Of a DNA stretch of 64,000 bases, positions 44,419-54,045 are shown piece by piece (the stretch's first letter is position 1; each line of letters opens with the position of its first letter). The position numbers were made by a program, and so were the translations under genes. Below the pieces are notes generated by a model. That model worked only from the letters and a program-made list of their open reading frames with translations. It did not search any database and was not told where the DNA came from. Source of the DNA: Cordylochernes scorpioides. Lineage: Eukaryota > Arthropoda > Arachnida > Pseudoscorpiones > Chernetidae. The stretch covers positions 62,372,115-62,436,114 of the forward strand of contig CP092876.1 in the NCBI GenBank assembly GCA_030710605.1. The letters are read 5' to 3'.

Positions 44419-44954
44419 TTTTTTTTTAACAATTTTTAAAACTCATTTATATTATATCTTCTATATATAAAAAAATGAATGTTTGTATGTTTGTTTGTTT
44501 GTTTGTTGGTTTGTATGTCCGGTATACAAATTCGCAGTAGTTCACTAATTCAAACCAAAATTTCCATACATAGGTAAAAAAATACGAGGATAACGATAGG
44601 CTATTTTAAATTATATATAAATTAAATATTAAAACTATATATTCAAATTATTCTACTTAGCTCACGAACAGCGCCCTCTATCAAGGTTATAAATACGTTT
44701 AAAATCGAAATCTTCTCAAAATTTTATTAATAATAGTGTTCCCTTAATAATTAGAATACTTGATCTAAATCGAAATATTTATAGACGCTCGCTCGATTTG
44801 AAGATTTATATCTTAACTAATCTGACTGTAAAGTTTGGAGCGGGACGTTTCACAAGAGTGACATCCACGGCGCCAATTTATAATTGTAACGAATAGTGTT
44901 TGAATAAAACATTTAATCGGGTAAACCCGGGCGTTGCCTGGGTCATTCGTCTAG

Positions 44955-46579
44955 TTCTCTTATAAATCTTCTATAGTATGAACAAAGTCCAAGAAAAGCT
45001 CGGACATCTTTGACGGTTCTGGGCGTTGGAAATTTTTTTATACTTATAATTTTTTCTGGGTCTGGCGCGATTCCTTCATTTGAAACGACATCTCCCAAAA
45101 TAAGAAGCTCGGTATATGCAAATCGGCATTTCGAAGCATTGAGTGTCAATCCTGCTGTTTTCAAACATTCTAAGATTGTCTTCAATCTGTTCAAATGGGA
45201 ATGTAGTTCTTCTGAGAATATGATGACGTCGTCGAGGTAACAGAGGCATATTTTCCACTTATGGGTTCTAAGAACAGTATCCATTAATCTCTCGAAAGTT
45301 GCTGGCCCGTTGCACAATCCAAAAGGTAGAACATTGAATTGATAAAGTCCATCAGGAGTGATAAAGGCTGTTTTTTCACGGTCCTGTTCTTCCACCTCTA
45401 CTTGCCAGTAGCCTGAGCAAAGGTCAAGTGAAGTAAAGTACCTGGCGCCATGAAGGGAATCGAAGCAGTCATCTATGCGCGGTAGTGGATATTGGTCTTT
45501 TACTGTGACTGAGTTCAGATTTCTATAATCCACGCAAAATCTAAATGTTCCATTCTTTTTCTTTACTAGAATTATAGGGGATGCCCATGGACTTGAGGAA
45601 TGTGAAATAATTCCATTTTTTAACATACTGTTTATTTGATCACTAATTATATTCCGTTCTTTTAAAGATACTCTGTAAGGATTTTTCCTAATGGGGATAT
45701 CGCTCGTTGTTCTAATATGGTGTTTAACGAGATGTGTTCTACCCTTATACTCATCCGGCGCAGTGAACATCTCGCCATATCCACTAAGGAGGGTCAAAAC
45801 CTGGCTGCGTTCTTCCGGACATAACCCAGGATTTATATCAAAATCAGCTCTAATAGAGGCTACTCTTTGGTTCCCCGTCTGGTACAGTCTGTCTACCTCC
45901 GAAAGTATTCCTATCTTCGTGTTCCGGAAAAGTTTTACAGGTTTGTTCGTACCGTTTAAAATCCATATGGTCAAATATTTCTTCGTATTATTCAATAGGG
46001 ATCTGGTTGTTATAAGATTATATTTGGTTGTCAGAGAAGGAATATTCTCAATTAGTATTTCTCTGCCTGTAATGCTAGTCTTACTATATCCTTTTACTAA
46101 ACATAAACAATATTCAGGAATGATTTTATCCTCAGCTATATGAGCATATCTTAAATTTGATTCATTTTGGTCAAATATATTTGGGGATTCCACCCAAAAA
46201 GTATTATTTTGACAATTTATTAGTGCTTTATTTTGAATTAAAAAGTCATCTCCAAGGATTATTACAGGGTTGCATTTTTTTAAGATAATCATTTCTATTT
46301 CATATTCTTTCTTATTGATTTTAAATTTAACTCTTGACTTCCCTATTGCATTGAGTTTTTGATTATCTGCTGATTTTAATTTTAGATTTTTATCGGGTAT
46401 GATTTTTAATTCGAGCTTCTTAACAAGTTCCTCATCAATGCAACTGACCATTGCTCCGGTGTCTATCAGTCCTTCTATTGGCATTCCTTTTATTACAATG
46501 CGAATGGTTTTGTTTTTCTGAAGATTTACAATTAAATTTATTCTATCACCGGAGAGTTGCGATCCTTTTGACTTAATTA
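44955..46579 (-). CDS. pol: Gypsy pol: protease and reverse transcriptase
   Basis: The minus-strand frame enters from the frameshift heptamer at 46,586 and stays open to the Helitron border. Aspartic protease: LIDTGAMVSCID near the start, with the LGDDFL motif about 60 residues later. Reverse transcriptase: WASPIILVKKKNGTFRFC, YPLPRIDDCFDSLHGA, FTSLDLCSGYWQV, LPFGLCNGPATFERL and the catalytic YLDD box (CLCYLDDVIIF), then PDPEKI and FLGLCSYYRRFI at the start of the connection. The frame ends only because the Helitron begins there. It would be made as a Gag-Pol fusion by -1 frameshifting. No lesion is visible within this part. Confidence 0.93.
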
Positions 46580-47704
46580 GTTTTTTGAAGCTACCCCTAG
46601 AGTAGGGAAGTCTTCCTCACTATGAATGTCGAAATCTGGATCCTCTCGTTCCCTATCCTCGATGCCTCTACAATTCTTCAGGTATTCCTCATGTGGTGAA
46701 TTTGGTTCGTCTATAGACCTCGTATATTGTCTTCGGATAGGTCTGATATTGTGGTTTTGGTGTTGGGGCTTATACGGGCAATACCTCGAAATATGTCCTT
46801 GTTCCGAGCAGTTCCAACAGATTCTTTTGTCAACCTGATACTGTCTTCGATAATAAGTATTAGGACGTGTGGATCTTTGCTCGTTGTTGCGATTTTGTTG
46901 AGGTGGGGGTGACTTTCGCAGATTAACGCCACTTGTTCCTGCTCTAGTTTCAATTATTCTTTTTCCCTCGAATTTACTCGGAATTATATTTTGCCTTCCA
47001 TAGTCAGTTGGGCGCTCGTTCGATATTTGGGGTTTCTCGTTTGAAGGTCGTGCTGAACCTCTATAGTTGTTATAATTATATTTTCTTGTTTGAAGTGGTT
47101 GGATAGGATTAGATCTTTGTCTGCAGCTTCTTCTCTGTTCGAAGTCAACCAGATGTTGATCAATGCGTCTTGCTAGTTCCAAGAATTCTTTAACTGTACT
47201 GCAAGGTGTCATTAATACGACGAGCGAGAGATATTTGTTCAGACCAGTTTTCATATAATAAAGTTTATCCTCAGCGGACATTTTAGAGTTTACCTTGTTG
47301 CACAAGTTGAGTACATCTTCAGCGTATCTTAGAGTAGATTCATTATATCCTTGTACTCTATTCTGGAGCTCCATGATTAATTTAAATTTTGTCGTATCTG
47401 CAGTCTTAAAGTCTTGCATCAGTGTTTTCTTAAAGGTTGTCCAATTTGAAAATATTTGGGGGGTGTTTAGCTTTGCCCATTTTTTTGCAGGACCTTTCAG
47501 GTAACTTCTGGCATATGCCAGCATCACGTCCTCGGGCCATCGCTGCTGTCTTGCTAAAAGCTCGAGTTCTTCTAGCCACTCTGCTGGGTCCTCTTCAGAA
47601 TACCCTCCGAAAAATTCTAGGCTTGGAGGTGGTGGCTGACGGAAAAAGACGTTGTTATTCCACGAGGCGGCATCTTCAGGATCAATGCGTCTTGTGGCGA
47701 GGCG
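46577..47704 (-). CDS. gag: Gypsy gag
   Basis: Minus strand. The frame is open from just after a TAG at 47,705-47,707 to the TAA at 46,577-46,579. The first in-frame ATG (at about 47,524) lies well inside the conserved retrotransposon Gag domain (LKGPAKKWAKL ... FKKTLMQDFK), and upstream in-frame residues (SLEFFGGYSEEDPAEWLEEL) clearly belong to it. A basic N-terminal stretch (NPRRSRRTQGL) is in another frame upstream, so the start of Gag has probably been lost by a frameshift. Near the C terminus is one zinc knuckle, CWNCSEQGHISRYC (CX2CX4HX4C), for RNA binding, then an acidic tail. Confidence 0.9.
   Translation of the reverse strand, partial: RLATRRIDPEDAASWNNNVFFRQPPPPSLEFFGGYSEEDPAEWLEELELLARQQRWPEDVMLAYARSYLKGPAKKWAKLNTPQIFSNWTTFKKTLMQDFKTADTTKFKLIMELQNRVQGYNESTLRYAEDVLNLCNKVNSKMSAEDKLYYMKTGLNKYLSLVVLMTPCSTVKEFLELARRIDQHLVDFEQRRSCRQRSNPIQPLQTRKYNYNNYRGSARPSNEKPQISNERPTDYGRQNIIPSKFEGKRIIETRAGTSGVNLRKSPPPQQNRNNEQRSTRPNTYYRRQYQVDKRICWNCSEQGHISRYCPYKPQHQNHNIRPIRRQYTRSIDEPNSPHEEYLKNCRGIEDREREDPDFDIHSEEDFPTLGVASKN
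46580..46586 (-). promoter_or_regulatory. Programmed -1 frameshift heptamer A-AAA-AAC
   Basis: On the minus strand the last gag codons read TCA AAA AAC and then TAA. The heptamer A AAA AAC fits the X XXY YYZ slippery rule in the gag frame, and the -1 frame enters the open protease-RT frame without a stop. Retroelements use this to set the Gag to Gag-Pol ratio. I did not check for a downstream pseudoknot. Confidence 0.85.
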
Positions 47705-47749
47705 CTAAAAGATCTAACTGGTGGCAGGCCTTGTGTTCGCCTGCTTCTT

Positions 47750-47777
47750 CTTGGGTTGGAAACAGCATCTCCACCAG
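47750..47777 (-). promoter_or_regulatory. Candidate primer-binding site
   Basis: Directly inside the 5' LTR the minus strand reads CTGGTGGAGATGC. A TGG two bases inside the LTR is the usual position for pairing with a tRNA 3' CCA end. I could not assign the tRNA. Confidence 0.45.
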
Positions 47778-48201
47778 TGTTGCGCTGGTGACCTGATGTA
47801 CTGGGAAGAAACATTCGTGAAGTCTTTTTAACGTTTTTTTTTTAAACATGGAAACTTTCTCCTTGGATTATAAATACTATAGAATAAAGCGTTAGGAGAA
47901 AATAATTTTTAATAATTTAACGATTATTCACCAACCAAAGGTTTGGAGGCAAAGCACTTTCTAATTAAAGATATTGTCTTAAATGATCTTTAAGAACAAA
48001 AAGTATAATAATTGAACGATAGGAAATTATAATAAATAATGATACAAAACTAAATGATGTAAAAATAATTATACATGAAATTTGAAATAAGTTTTAGAAA
48101 AGTTATCGTTAAGTCCACGGGAAAAGATGTAGCCAAAACAAATAGGTTTTTAACAGTGACACGTGAGCACCCGCCTCGAGCCGCGCTCCTCTCTCCTAAC
48201 A
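47778..48201 (-). repeat. Gypsy 5' LTR, 424 bp
   Basis: Full-length LTR, TGTTGCGCTGG to CTCTCCTAACA on the plus strand. The 89 bp absent from the other LTR include TATTTATAATCC and CTTTATTC on the minus strand, a possible TATA region. Confidence 0.93.
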
Positions 48202-50352
48202 ATATACTGTATATATAATGTGAATATGCGTTGATATAATAGGTATATATAACGGTTACTTCGGTGTTATAGTATGTATATAAAACGGTGAATATAGTGT
48301 TATAATTAACATACAATTCGGGGAATGCGGTGTTATAATGAGTGAATAAAACGGTTATATCGGTGTTATAGTATGTATATAAAACGGTGAATATAGTGTT
48401 ATAATTAACATACAAATCGGGGAATGCGGTGTTATAATGAGTGAATAAAACGGTTATATCGGTGTTATAGTGTGTATATAAAACGGTGAATATAGTGTTA
48501 TAATTAACATACAAATCGGGGAATGCGGTGTTATAATGAGTGAATAAAACGGTTACATCGGTGTTATAGTGTGTATATAAAACGGTGAATATAGTGTTAT
48601 AATTAACATACAAATCGGGGAATGCGGTGTTATAATGAGTGAATAAAACGGTTACATCGGTGTTATAGTGTGTATATAAAACGGTGAATATAGTGTTATA
48701 ATTAACATACAAATCGGGGAATGCGGTGTTATAATGAGTGAATAAAACGGTTACATCGGTGTTATAGTATGTATATAAAACGGTGAATATAGTGTTATAA
48801 TTAACATACAAATCGGGGAATGCGGTGTTATAATGAGTGAATAGTACGGTTATATCGGTGTTATAGTGTGTATATAAAACGGTGAATATAGTGTTATAAT
48901 TAACATACAAATCGGGGAATGCGGTGTTATAATGAGTGAATAAAACGGTTACATCGGTGTTATAGTATGTATATAAAACGGTGAATATAGTGTTATAATT
49001 AACATACAAATCGGGGAATGCGGTGTTATAATGAGTGAATAGTACGGTTATATCGGTATTATAGTGCGTATATAAAACGGTGAATATAGTGTTATAATTA
49101 ACATACAAATCGGGGAATGCGGTGTTATAATGAGTGAATAAAACGGTTATATCGGTGTTATAGTATGTATAGAATTAACATACAAATCGGGGAATGCGGT
49201 GTTATAATGAGTGAATAGTACGGTTATATCGGTGTTATAGTGTGTATATAAAACGGTGAATATAGTGTTATAATTAACATACAAATCGGGGAATGCGGTG
49301 TTATAATGAGTGAATAAAACGGTTATATCGGTGTTATAGTATGTATATAAAACGGTGAATAAAGTGTTATAATTAACATACAAATCGGGGAATGCGGTGT
49401 TATAATGAGTGAATAAAACGGTTACATCGGTGTTATTATGAGTATATAAAACGGTGAATATAGTGTTATAATTAACATACAAATCGGGGAATGCGGTGTT
49501 ATAATGAGTGAATAAAACGGTTACATCGGTGTTATTATGAGTATATAAAACGGTGAATATAGTGTTATAATTAACATACAAATCGGGGAATGCGGTGTTA
49601 TAATGAGTGAATAAAACGGTTACATCGGTGTTATTATGAGTATATAAAACGGTGAATATAGTGTTATAATTAACATACAAATCGGGGAATGCGGTGTTAT
49701 AATGAGTGAATAAAACGGTTACATCGGTGTTATTATGAGTATATAAAACGGTGAATATAGTGTTATAATTAACATACAAATCGGGGAATGCGGTGTTATA
49801 ATGAGTGAATAAAACGGTTACATCGGTGTTATTATGAGTATATAAAACGGTGAATATAGTGTTATAATTAACATACAAATCGGGGAATGCGGTGTTATAA
49901 TGAGTGAATGAAACGGTTACATCGGTGTTATTATGAGTATATAAAACGGTGAATACAGTGTTATAATTAACATACAAATCGGGGAATGCGGTGTTATAAT
50001 GAGTGAATAAAACGGTTACATCGGTGTTATTATGAGTATATAAAATGGTGAATATAGTGTTATAATTAACATACAAATCGGGGAATGCGGTGTTATAATG
50101 AGTGAATAAAACGGTTACATCGGTGTTATAGTATGTATATAAAACGGTGAATATAGTGTTATAATTAACATACAAATCGGGGAATGCGGTGTTATAATGA
50201 GTGAATAAAACGGTTACATCGGTGTTATATTATGTATATAAAACGGTGAATATAGTGTTATAATTAACATACAAATCGGGGAATGCGGTGTTATAAGGAG
50301 TGAATAAAACGGTTACATCGGTGTTATAGTATGTATATAAAACGGTGAATAT
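48202..50352. repeat. 99-bp higher-order satellite (3 x 33 bp), about 21-22 copies
   Basis: The period is 99 bp. Each unit has three related 33-bp subunits with landmarks TATATAAAACGGTGAATATA, AACATACAAATCGGGGAATG and GAGTGAATAAAACGG, each followed by GTGTTAT. Because 99 is divisible by three and no minus-strand stop occurs in one frame, the minus strand is open for about 350 codons on each side of a deleted unit at 49,147-49,176. In that frame the product is an 11-residue periodic peptide with a repeated YNT. Units fall into a TTATAGTATG type and a TTATTATGAG type, the latter forming a block at about 49,430-50,050. I treat the open frame as a by-product of the period, not as a gene. Confidence 0.95.
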
Positions 50353-50650
50353 AGTGTGTCATTGTAAATATATTAAACGGTGAATGTATTGGTATAATTA
50401 GTAAAAAAAATGCTGAATGTGATGCTGAAATTAGCATATGAAATGGTAATATAATATTCTAATGAGTATATAGAACAGAATGAGGCAGTCTATTGAGTTT
50501 ATAAAACGGTGAAATTTTGGTTTTATAATAAGTGTATATAAAATTTTATTATTCGGTGATATAAGTATATAAAACGGTGAATATAATGTTATAATAAATA
50601 TACAAATCTAAGGATGTGGTGTTATAGTGAATATAAAACTGGAATGCATA
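50353..50650. repeat. Diverged 33-bp-like repeats, right fringe of the satellite
   Basis: TTAAACGGTGAATGTATTGG, GAGTTTATAAAACGGTGAAA and ATATAAAACGGTGAATATAA recur irregularly, with GTGGTGTTATAGTG. This mirrors the fringe at 41,035-41,400. Confidence 0.75.
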
Positions 50651-51204
50651 GTTATAATATAATAATATATACAGGTGATTGGGGGGGATGCGGTTTCTTA
50701 TTTTTGTCTTGGGAGAGAAAAATATATTTGTTTATTTTCAACATGTTGAAGGCTTGAGGGGCAATAAATGAATTTCTAGTATGTGAAGTTTTAACAAATT
50801 CTTCGCCTGTGGCAAAATCCTGTCACCTACAGATCGTCTTCTGTAACGTCCTCGAGTGTTGGAATTTTTTTTCTTTCTGTTTGTGATGTGGTGGAGTCAT
50901 CCATATAGCCACGGTATGAGTCTTTCCATGTCGGCTTTATCTTCACTTGTTATTATGCAAATAAGTCGGCCCTAGAATTTTGTAAATCTTATTTTATTTA
51001 GTACTTTTGTTGTATAATCATATCGAGATAAAATATTGTTTTGAAAAAAAAAGGAAAAAGTTATGCTTTCTCTTCACGAAGAATAGAATAGCCTTTGGAT
51101 TCAACATATTTCCGGTTATGTAAATTAATTTATTGTGTCAAATAAATAAAATTGATTAATATATGTAAATTTTATAGATGATATTTGGTGTAGTCTCGAA
51201 GGAT
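50651..51204. other. Intergenic sequence, no gene recognised
   Basis: A GGGGGGG run near 50,681 and AT-rich DNA. No feature supported. Confidence 0.4.
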
Positions 51205-51453
51205 GAGCATTAAACAGACGAAAGTTTCAAACCCGAGCTCCATCATTGCGAAGGAACTTACCTCTGGTTCTCTCCGTTATCCCTTAGTTAGAACACCAGC
51301 GCCCCACTCGGCTATCGCGAGAACTACTAGCGGCTGCCGTTCTCCTATTGGTCGGAAACTTTTACGAGCAGACGAGGGTGTAAAATTGATAGTGTTAATT
51401 TGATGGGGGTTCAACACGCGTAATGTGGCGGCTTGCCACACACTCCTGTCACA
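51205..51453 (-). mobile_element. Candidate LTR fragment or tRNA-like SINE
   Basis: The minus strand begins TGTGACAGGAGTGTGTGG at 51,453, like the 5' edge of arthropod gypsy LTRs, with a CCAATAGGA box about 100 bp further on. It then has GATAGCCGAGTGGGGCG, which matches a Leu/Ser tRNA A box, and GGGTTTGAAAC, a B-box-like motif ~85 bp later. The two readings compete; no second LTR or SINE tail was found. Confidence 0.35.
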
Positions 51454-52244
51454 ATTAGTGAGAACAAGTTTCAAGTTGTCATTCGTATCTCGATTCTTGT
51501 AGTTGAGCTGCTCTCCCTCGGTATCGCGGTGTAGATCTCCCATGATGGTTTTGTAGGTAAAAGCAAATGTTTATCATTAATTTTATAATATAAATATCAA
51601 GTTTTTATGATATAAAATTCTATAAATTTATCACGTTCTTTGTTGACTTTTCTACTGGAACCAATTCTAGCTCGCCATTCGTCGGCTTTTCTTTCCATAC
51701 AGCCGTTCAAACAGTGGAATGTTCTGTTACCTACCTTATTTTTTTATGGAGAAGGATAGGTTCAATCTTAAAAGGTAATCCCTATTCTGTATTTCAGGCT
51801 TCTCAAAAAAATATTTGTAAAACTTACTCTTCATACTACTAACAGGTGAGCGTATCACTGAAAAGGCGAGTGTGGAATCTGCCGCCTTTTAGTCTTCGCT
51901 TTCCTCATCCAAATGGATCACGACCTACGACGATTCTATTAATCTCCTCCGAACGGTGACTGCGGTCTTGTAGAATTTATATAAATCAAAGAGAAGGCCT
52001 TGATCAAACATAATTGTATTCACCCAATTAATATAATACAGGAACATACTCTATCACTTGAAGGTTTATTCATTCAGCTTTGAAATTATATAAAGAATAA
52101 ATATTACCCCATTCTTCACACTTTCTATTTCTATCCAAATTCTTCGTTTCATCGGCCACCTCACTGGAACATTATCATCTATTTGTGTAGCACCTAGCTA
52201 TATTTTTATTTACTTACTTTTCATTGGTTTATTTTCTTTATATT
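51454..52244. other. Intergenic sequence, no gene recognised
   Basis: A short minus-strand frame beginning MGDLHRDTEGEQLNYKNRD ends up reading into the LTR-like segment; it could be a small exon or retroelement remnant. Otherwise AT-rich. Confidence 0.35.
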
Positions 52245-52340
52245 TACCAACTGGTGGTCAGTGGATAAGGGTATAAACCCGATGTCGATTTCCGACAACT
52301 ACGACCTGGGATCTAATCCCGCATTGGGCACTTTTTACTG
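52245..52340 (+). repeat. tRNA-derived SINE head
   Basis: TGGTCAGTGGATAAGGG resembles an A box of Arg-type tRNAs, and GGATCTAATCCC about 40 nt later resembles a B box. The spacing suits an internal Pol III promoter. The downstream body is not recognised. Related relics: 9,420-9,480 and about 19,600-19,652. Confidence 0.6.
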
Positions 52341-52798
52341 AATAAAAGATTTTACCAATGCCTCCCGATTCTTTCAAAAATCTAATCCCACCAGTAAAGG
52401 CAGACCAGTAGAACATTATAAGTGAAAAGATCAAGCTTTCTACAATAAAAAGCATGTGGTGCACTTGAGGTAAAAGCAGTCGCCAACTACTAGCAACCAT
52501 GATTATTGTAGTTTATTTGCATGCTTGGATATTTGTAGAAATGCAAATATCCTCTTTGAATACTCAATTATGTTCTTTAGGATTTTGTATAAAAATAGCG
52601 GCACAATTTTTCTAGTCAGTAGGATGTACCTATAGTAGGGTATGTTTATTTCAAATAAGCTATTTTTCCTAAGTCCGTGGCCTAATAGAAATAACACTTA
52701 ATCGTGTCAACACCTGGCTACATCTCTATCTATATATAACAATTATCATGGCCTATACCGCGTGTACTAAGTATAGTAAATAAAAATACCAATTTGCA
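52341..52798. other. Intergenic sequence, no gene recognised
   Basis: AT-rich without identified elements. Confidence 0.4.
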
Positions 52799-52994
52799 CA
52801 CATATTCATGGACAAATATTAAGGAAGTGGAAAGTCTTTTTTTATAAGACGGAGGCAAGTTTTGTTCACACTTAGTTATCTCGTGTGTTTTCAATATAGC
52901 TCACTGTGTATCAAATATGTTTCAGATTTATTGTCTAAATCCCGATATACATGCTAAAAGGTAATAATTCTTTAGGTTTTGCCCATGAGTGTAT
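52799..52994. mobile_element. MITE family F, ~196 bp
   Basis: ACATATTCATGGACAAA at the left and TTTTGCCCATGAGTGTAT at the right are the TIRs. Interior GTTCACACTTAGTTATCTCG and CCCGATATACATGC match the 26.4-kb copy. Confidence 0.75.
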
Positions 52995-53043
52995 ATTGTT
53001 CACACGCTTCATACCTCATTATATTTTCCATTCACTTCAACTA

Positions 53044-53265
53044 CAACAACAACAACAAAAAGCCTTTATTTAGGGTCACTGACCCTATACAGGATTCACC
53101 AGAGGTATGCATAAGAACAAAGCAGTGAGACAAAGGAAATAACGATATATACAGAGTAAAGAGAGAAAGAAAAAAAAAAACAAGAAAAGGAAAAAAAATA
53201 ATAATAATAAGAAAGAGGGAAGCAAGAAATCAACACAAAAAGAGTAGCAGTAAGAAAGTGAGGAG
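53044..53265 (-). mobile_element. 5'-truncated LINE 3' tail with 15-bp target duplication
   Basis: On the minus strand the segment ends CCCTAAATAAAGGCTTTTTG followed by (TTG)n, the 3' tail type of several LINE groups. CATTCACTTCAACTA occurs exactly on both sides (53,029-53,043 and 53,266-53,280), the target-site duplication expected from target-primed reverse transcription. Only about 220 bp, all noncoding, was inserted. GGGTCAGTGACCC near the tail can form a hairpin. Confidence 0.85.
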
Positions 53266-53402
53266 CATTCACTTCAACTATAGAATGTAAACGGTCAGGG
53301 CACCTGGAATCTCCCAATAATTTTTTAAAAACATTTGGAATGAGTTACTTAAAAAATTATCAACAAAATTTGTATCCAGCAATTGACAAATATATGTATA
53401 TA

Positions 53403-54039
53403 CAGTAGACTCTCCTATAACGCGATTAATGTGTTCCGTGTTGTATGAAATCGTGTTATAGGAATTAAAGTTTATTCACTGCGTAATTTGTTTTTTTTTA
53501 TATACATTTGCATATAAAATAATACAACATTTAGTTTTGTTTTAGTATATAATTATTTTTCCTATATACATCATTTTATACAATACATTTTTACATGATA
53601 CAGTATATCTCCTTTTCAATTTTTCTTTTTTTTCCAACTTTATTCATCATGGCTGGGGAGCAAGTTTCGTAATTTTTTATATTTGCAAAATATTTACATG
53701 TAAATTCAAATTTAATACCTTATATGCGTTAAAAATATTATTTTGATTTTAAAACTCAATTTAACACAAAGTATTTAAAAAATTACTTACAGAAACGCAT
53801 GTGCAATTAAATTGACAAAGTGTACAACACTACTTCGTTCAAAAACAAAAAAAAAAAAAAGAAAAACGCGTGTGCATAAAAATTAAATGTATTGTACAGT
53901 TGTCAATATGGAAATTTCCGCATTTTATTTTATAACGCGTTATACGAAAATTCGCGTTGTATAAATAAATTTGTCGCAATTTTTTTATCGCGTTGTACGA
54001 AATCGCGTTGAAAAACTCGCGTTATAGGAGAGTCTACTG
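53403..54039. mobile_element. pogo/Tigger-like non-autonomous element, 637 bp
   Basis: TIRs CAGTAGACTCTCCTATAACG and its exact complement CGTTATAGGAGAGTCTACTG are flanked by TA on each side. CAGT...-type ends with TA duplication are typical of the pogo/Tigger group. The interior is AT-rich and encodes no transposase. Confidence 0.85.
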
Positions 54040-54045
54040 TATATA

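Larger units (their letters stand above)
43705..44954 (+). mobile_element. Composite Helitron, 1,250 bp, inserted in gypsy pol and carrying two tRNA-Gly copies
   Basis: Starts TCTCTATATATATAAAAG and ends with the hairpin CCCGGGCGTTGCCTGGG, CATTCGT and CTAG. It lies between a host A (43,704) and T (44,955), the Helitron A^T target rule. The pol reading frame is continuous if the 1,250 bp are taken out, so both borders are exact to the base. Inside are three Helitron-like 5' starts: 43,705 and 44,112 (the same TCTCTATATATATAAAAG then GTCTGTCTGTCTG) and 44,459 or 44,461 (TCTATATATAAAAAAATG then GTTTGTTTG). The first two each lead into a tRNA-Gly gene. Only one 3' end is present. No Rep/helicase frame, so it is non-autonomous. 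Confidence 0.9.
41551..48201 (-). mobile_element. Ty3/gypsy LTR retrotransposon, nearly full length, with nested Helitron
   Basis: A 6,651-bp element on the minus strand: 5' LTR (47,778-48,201), gag, a -1 frameshift site, protease, reverse transcriptase, RNase H, integrase, polypurine tract, 3' LTR (41,551-41,885). Each LTR starts and ends with the TGTT/AACA inverted repeat, and the element is flanked by ATAT (41,547-41,550 and 48,202-48,205). Domain order (RT-RNase H before integrase) identifies Ty3/gypsy (Metaviridae-type). No envelope-like frame is present. A Helitron interrupts pol, and there are two stop codons and one frameshift in pol, so the copy is defective. LTR similarity is high, so the insertion is fairly young. 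Confidence 0.95.

Noticed and set aside
45691-46143. 150-codon plus-strand frame
   Set aside because: Antisense to the gypsy protease-RT frame; no independent domain.
41551-48201. Envelope-bearing endogenous retrovirus
   Set aside because: No frame between integrase and the 3' LTR; integrase ends within 40 bp of the polypurine tract.
48050-50175. Two ~350-codon minus-strand frames as a repeat protein gene
   Set aside because: The frames follow exactly from the 99-bp period, start and stop at array edges or at a deleted unit, and have no promoter, signal peptide or known domain. Kept only as a finding to test.
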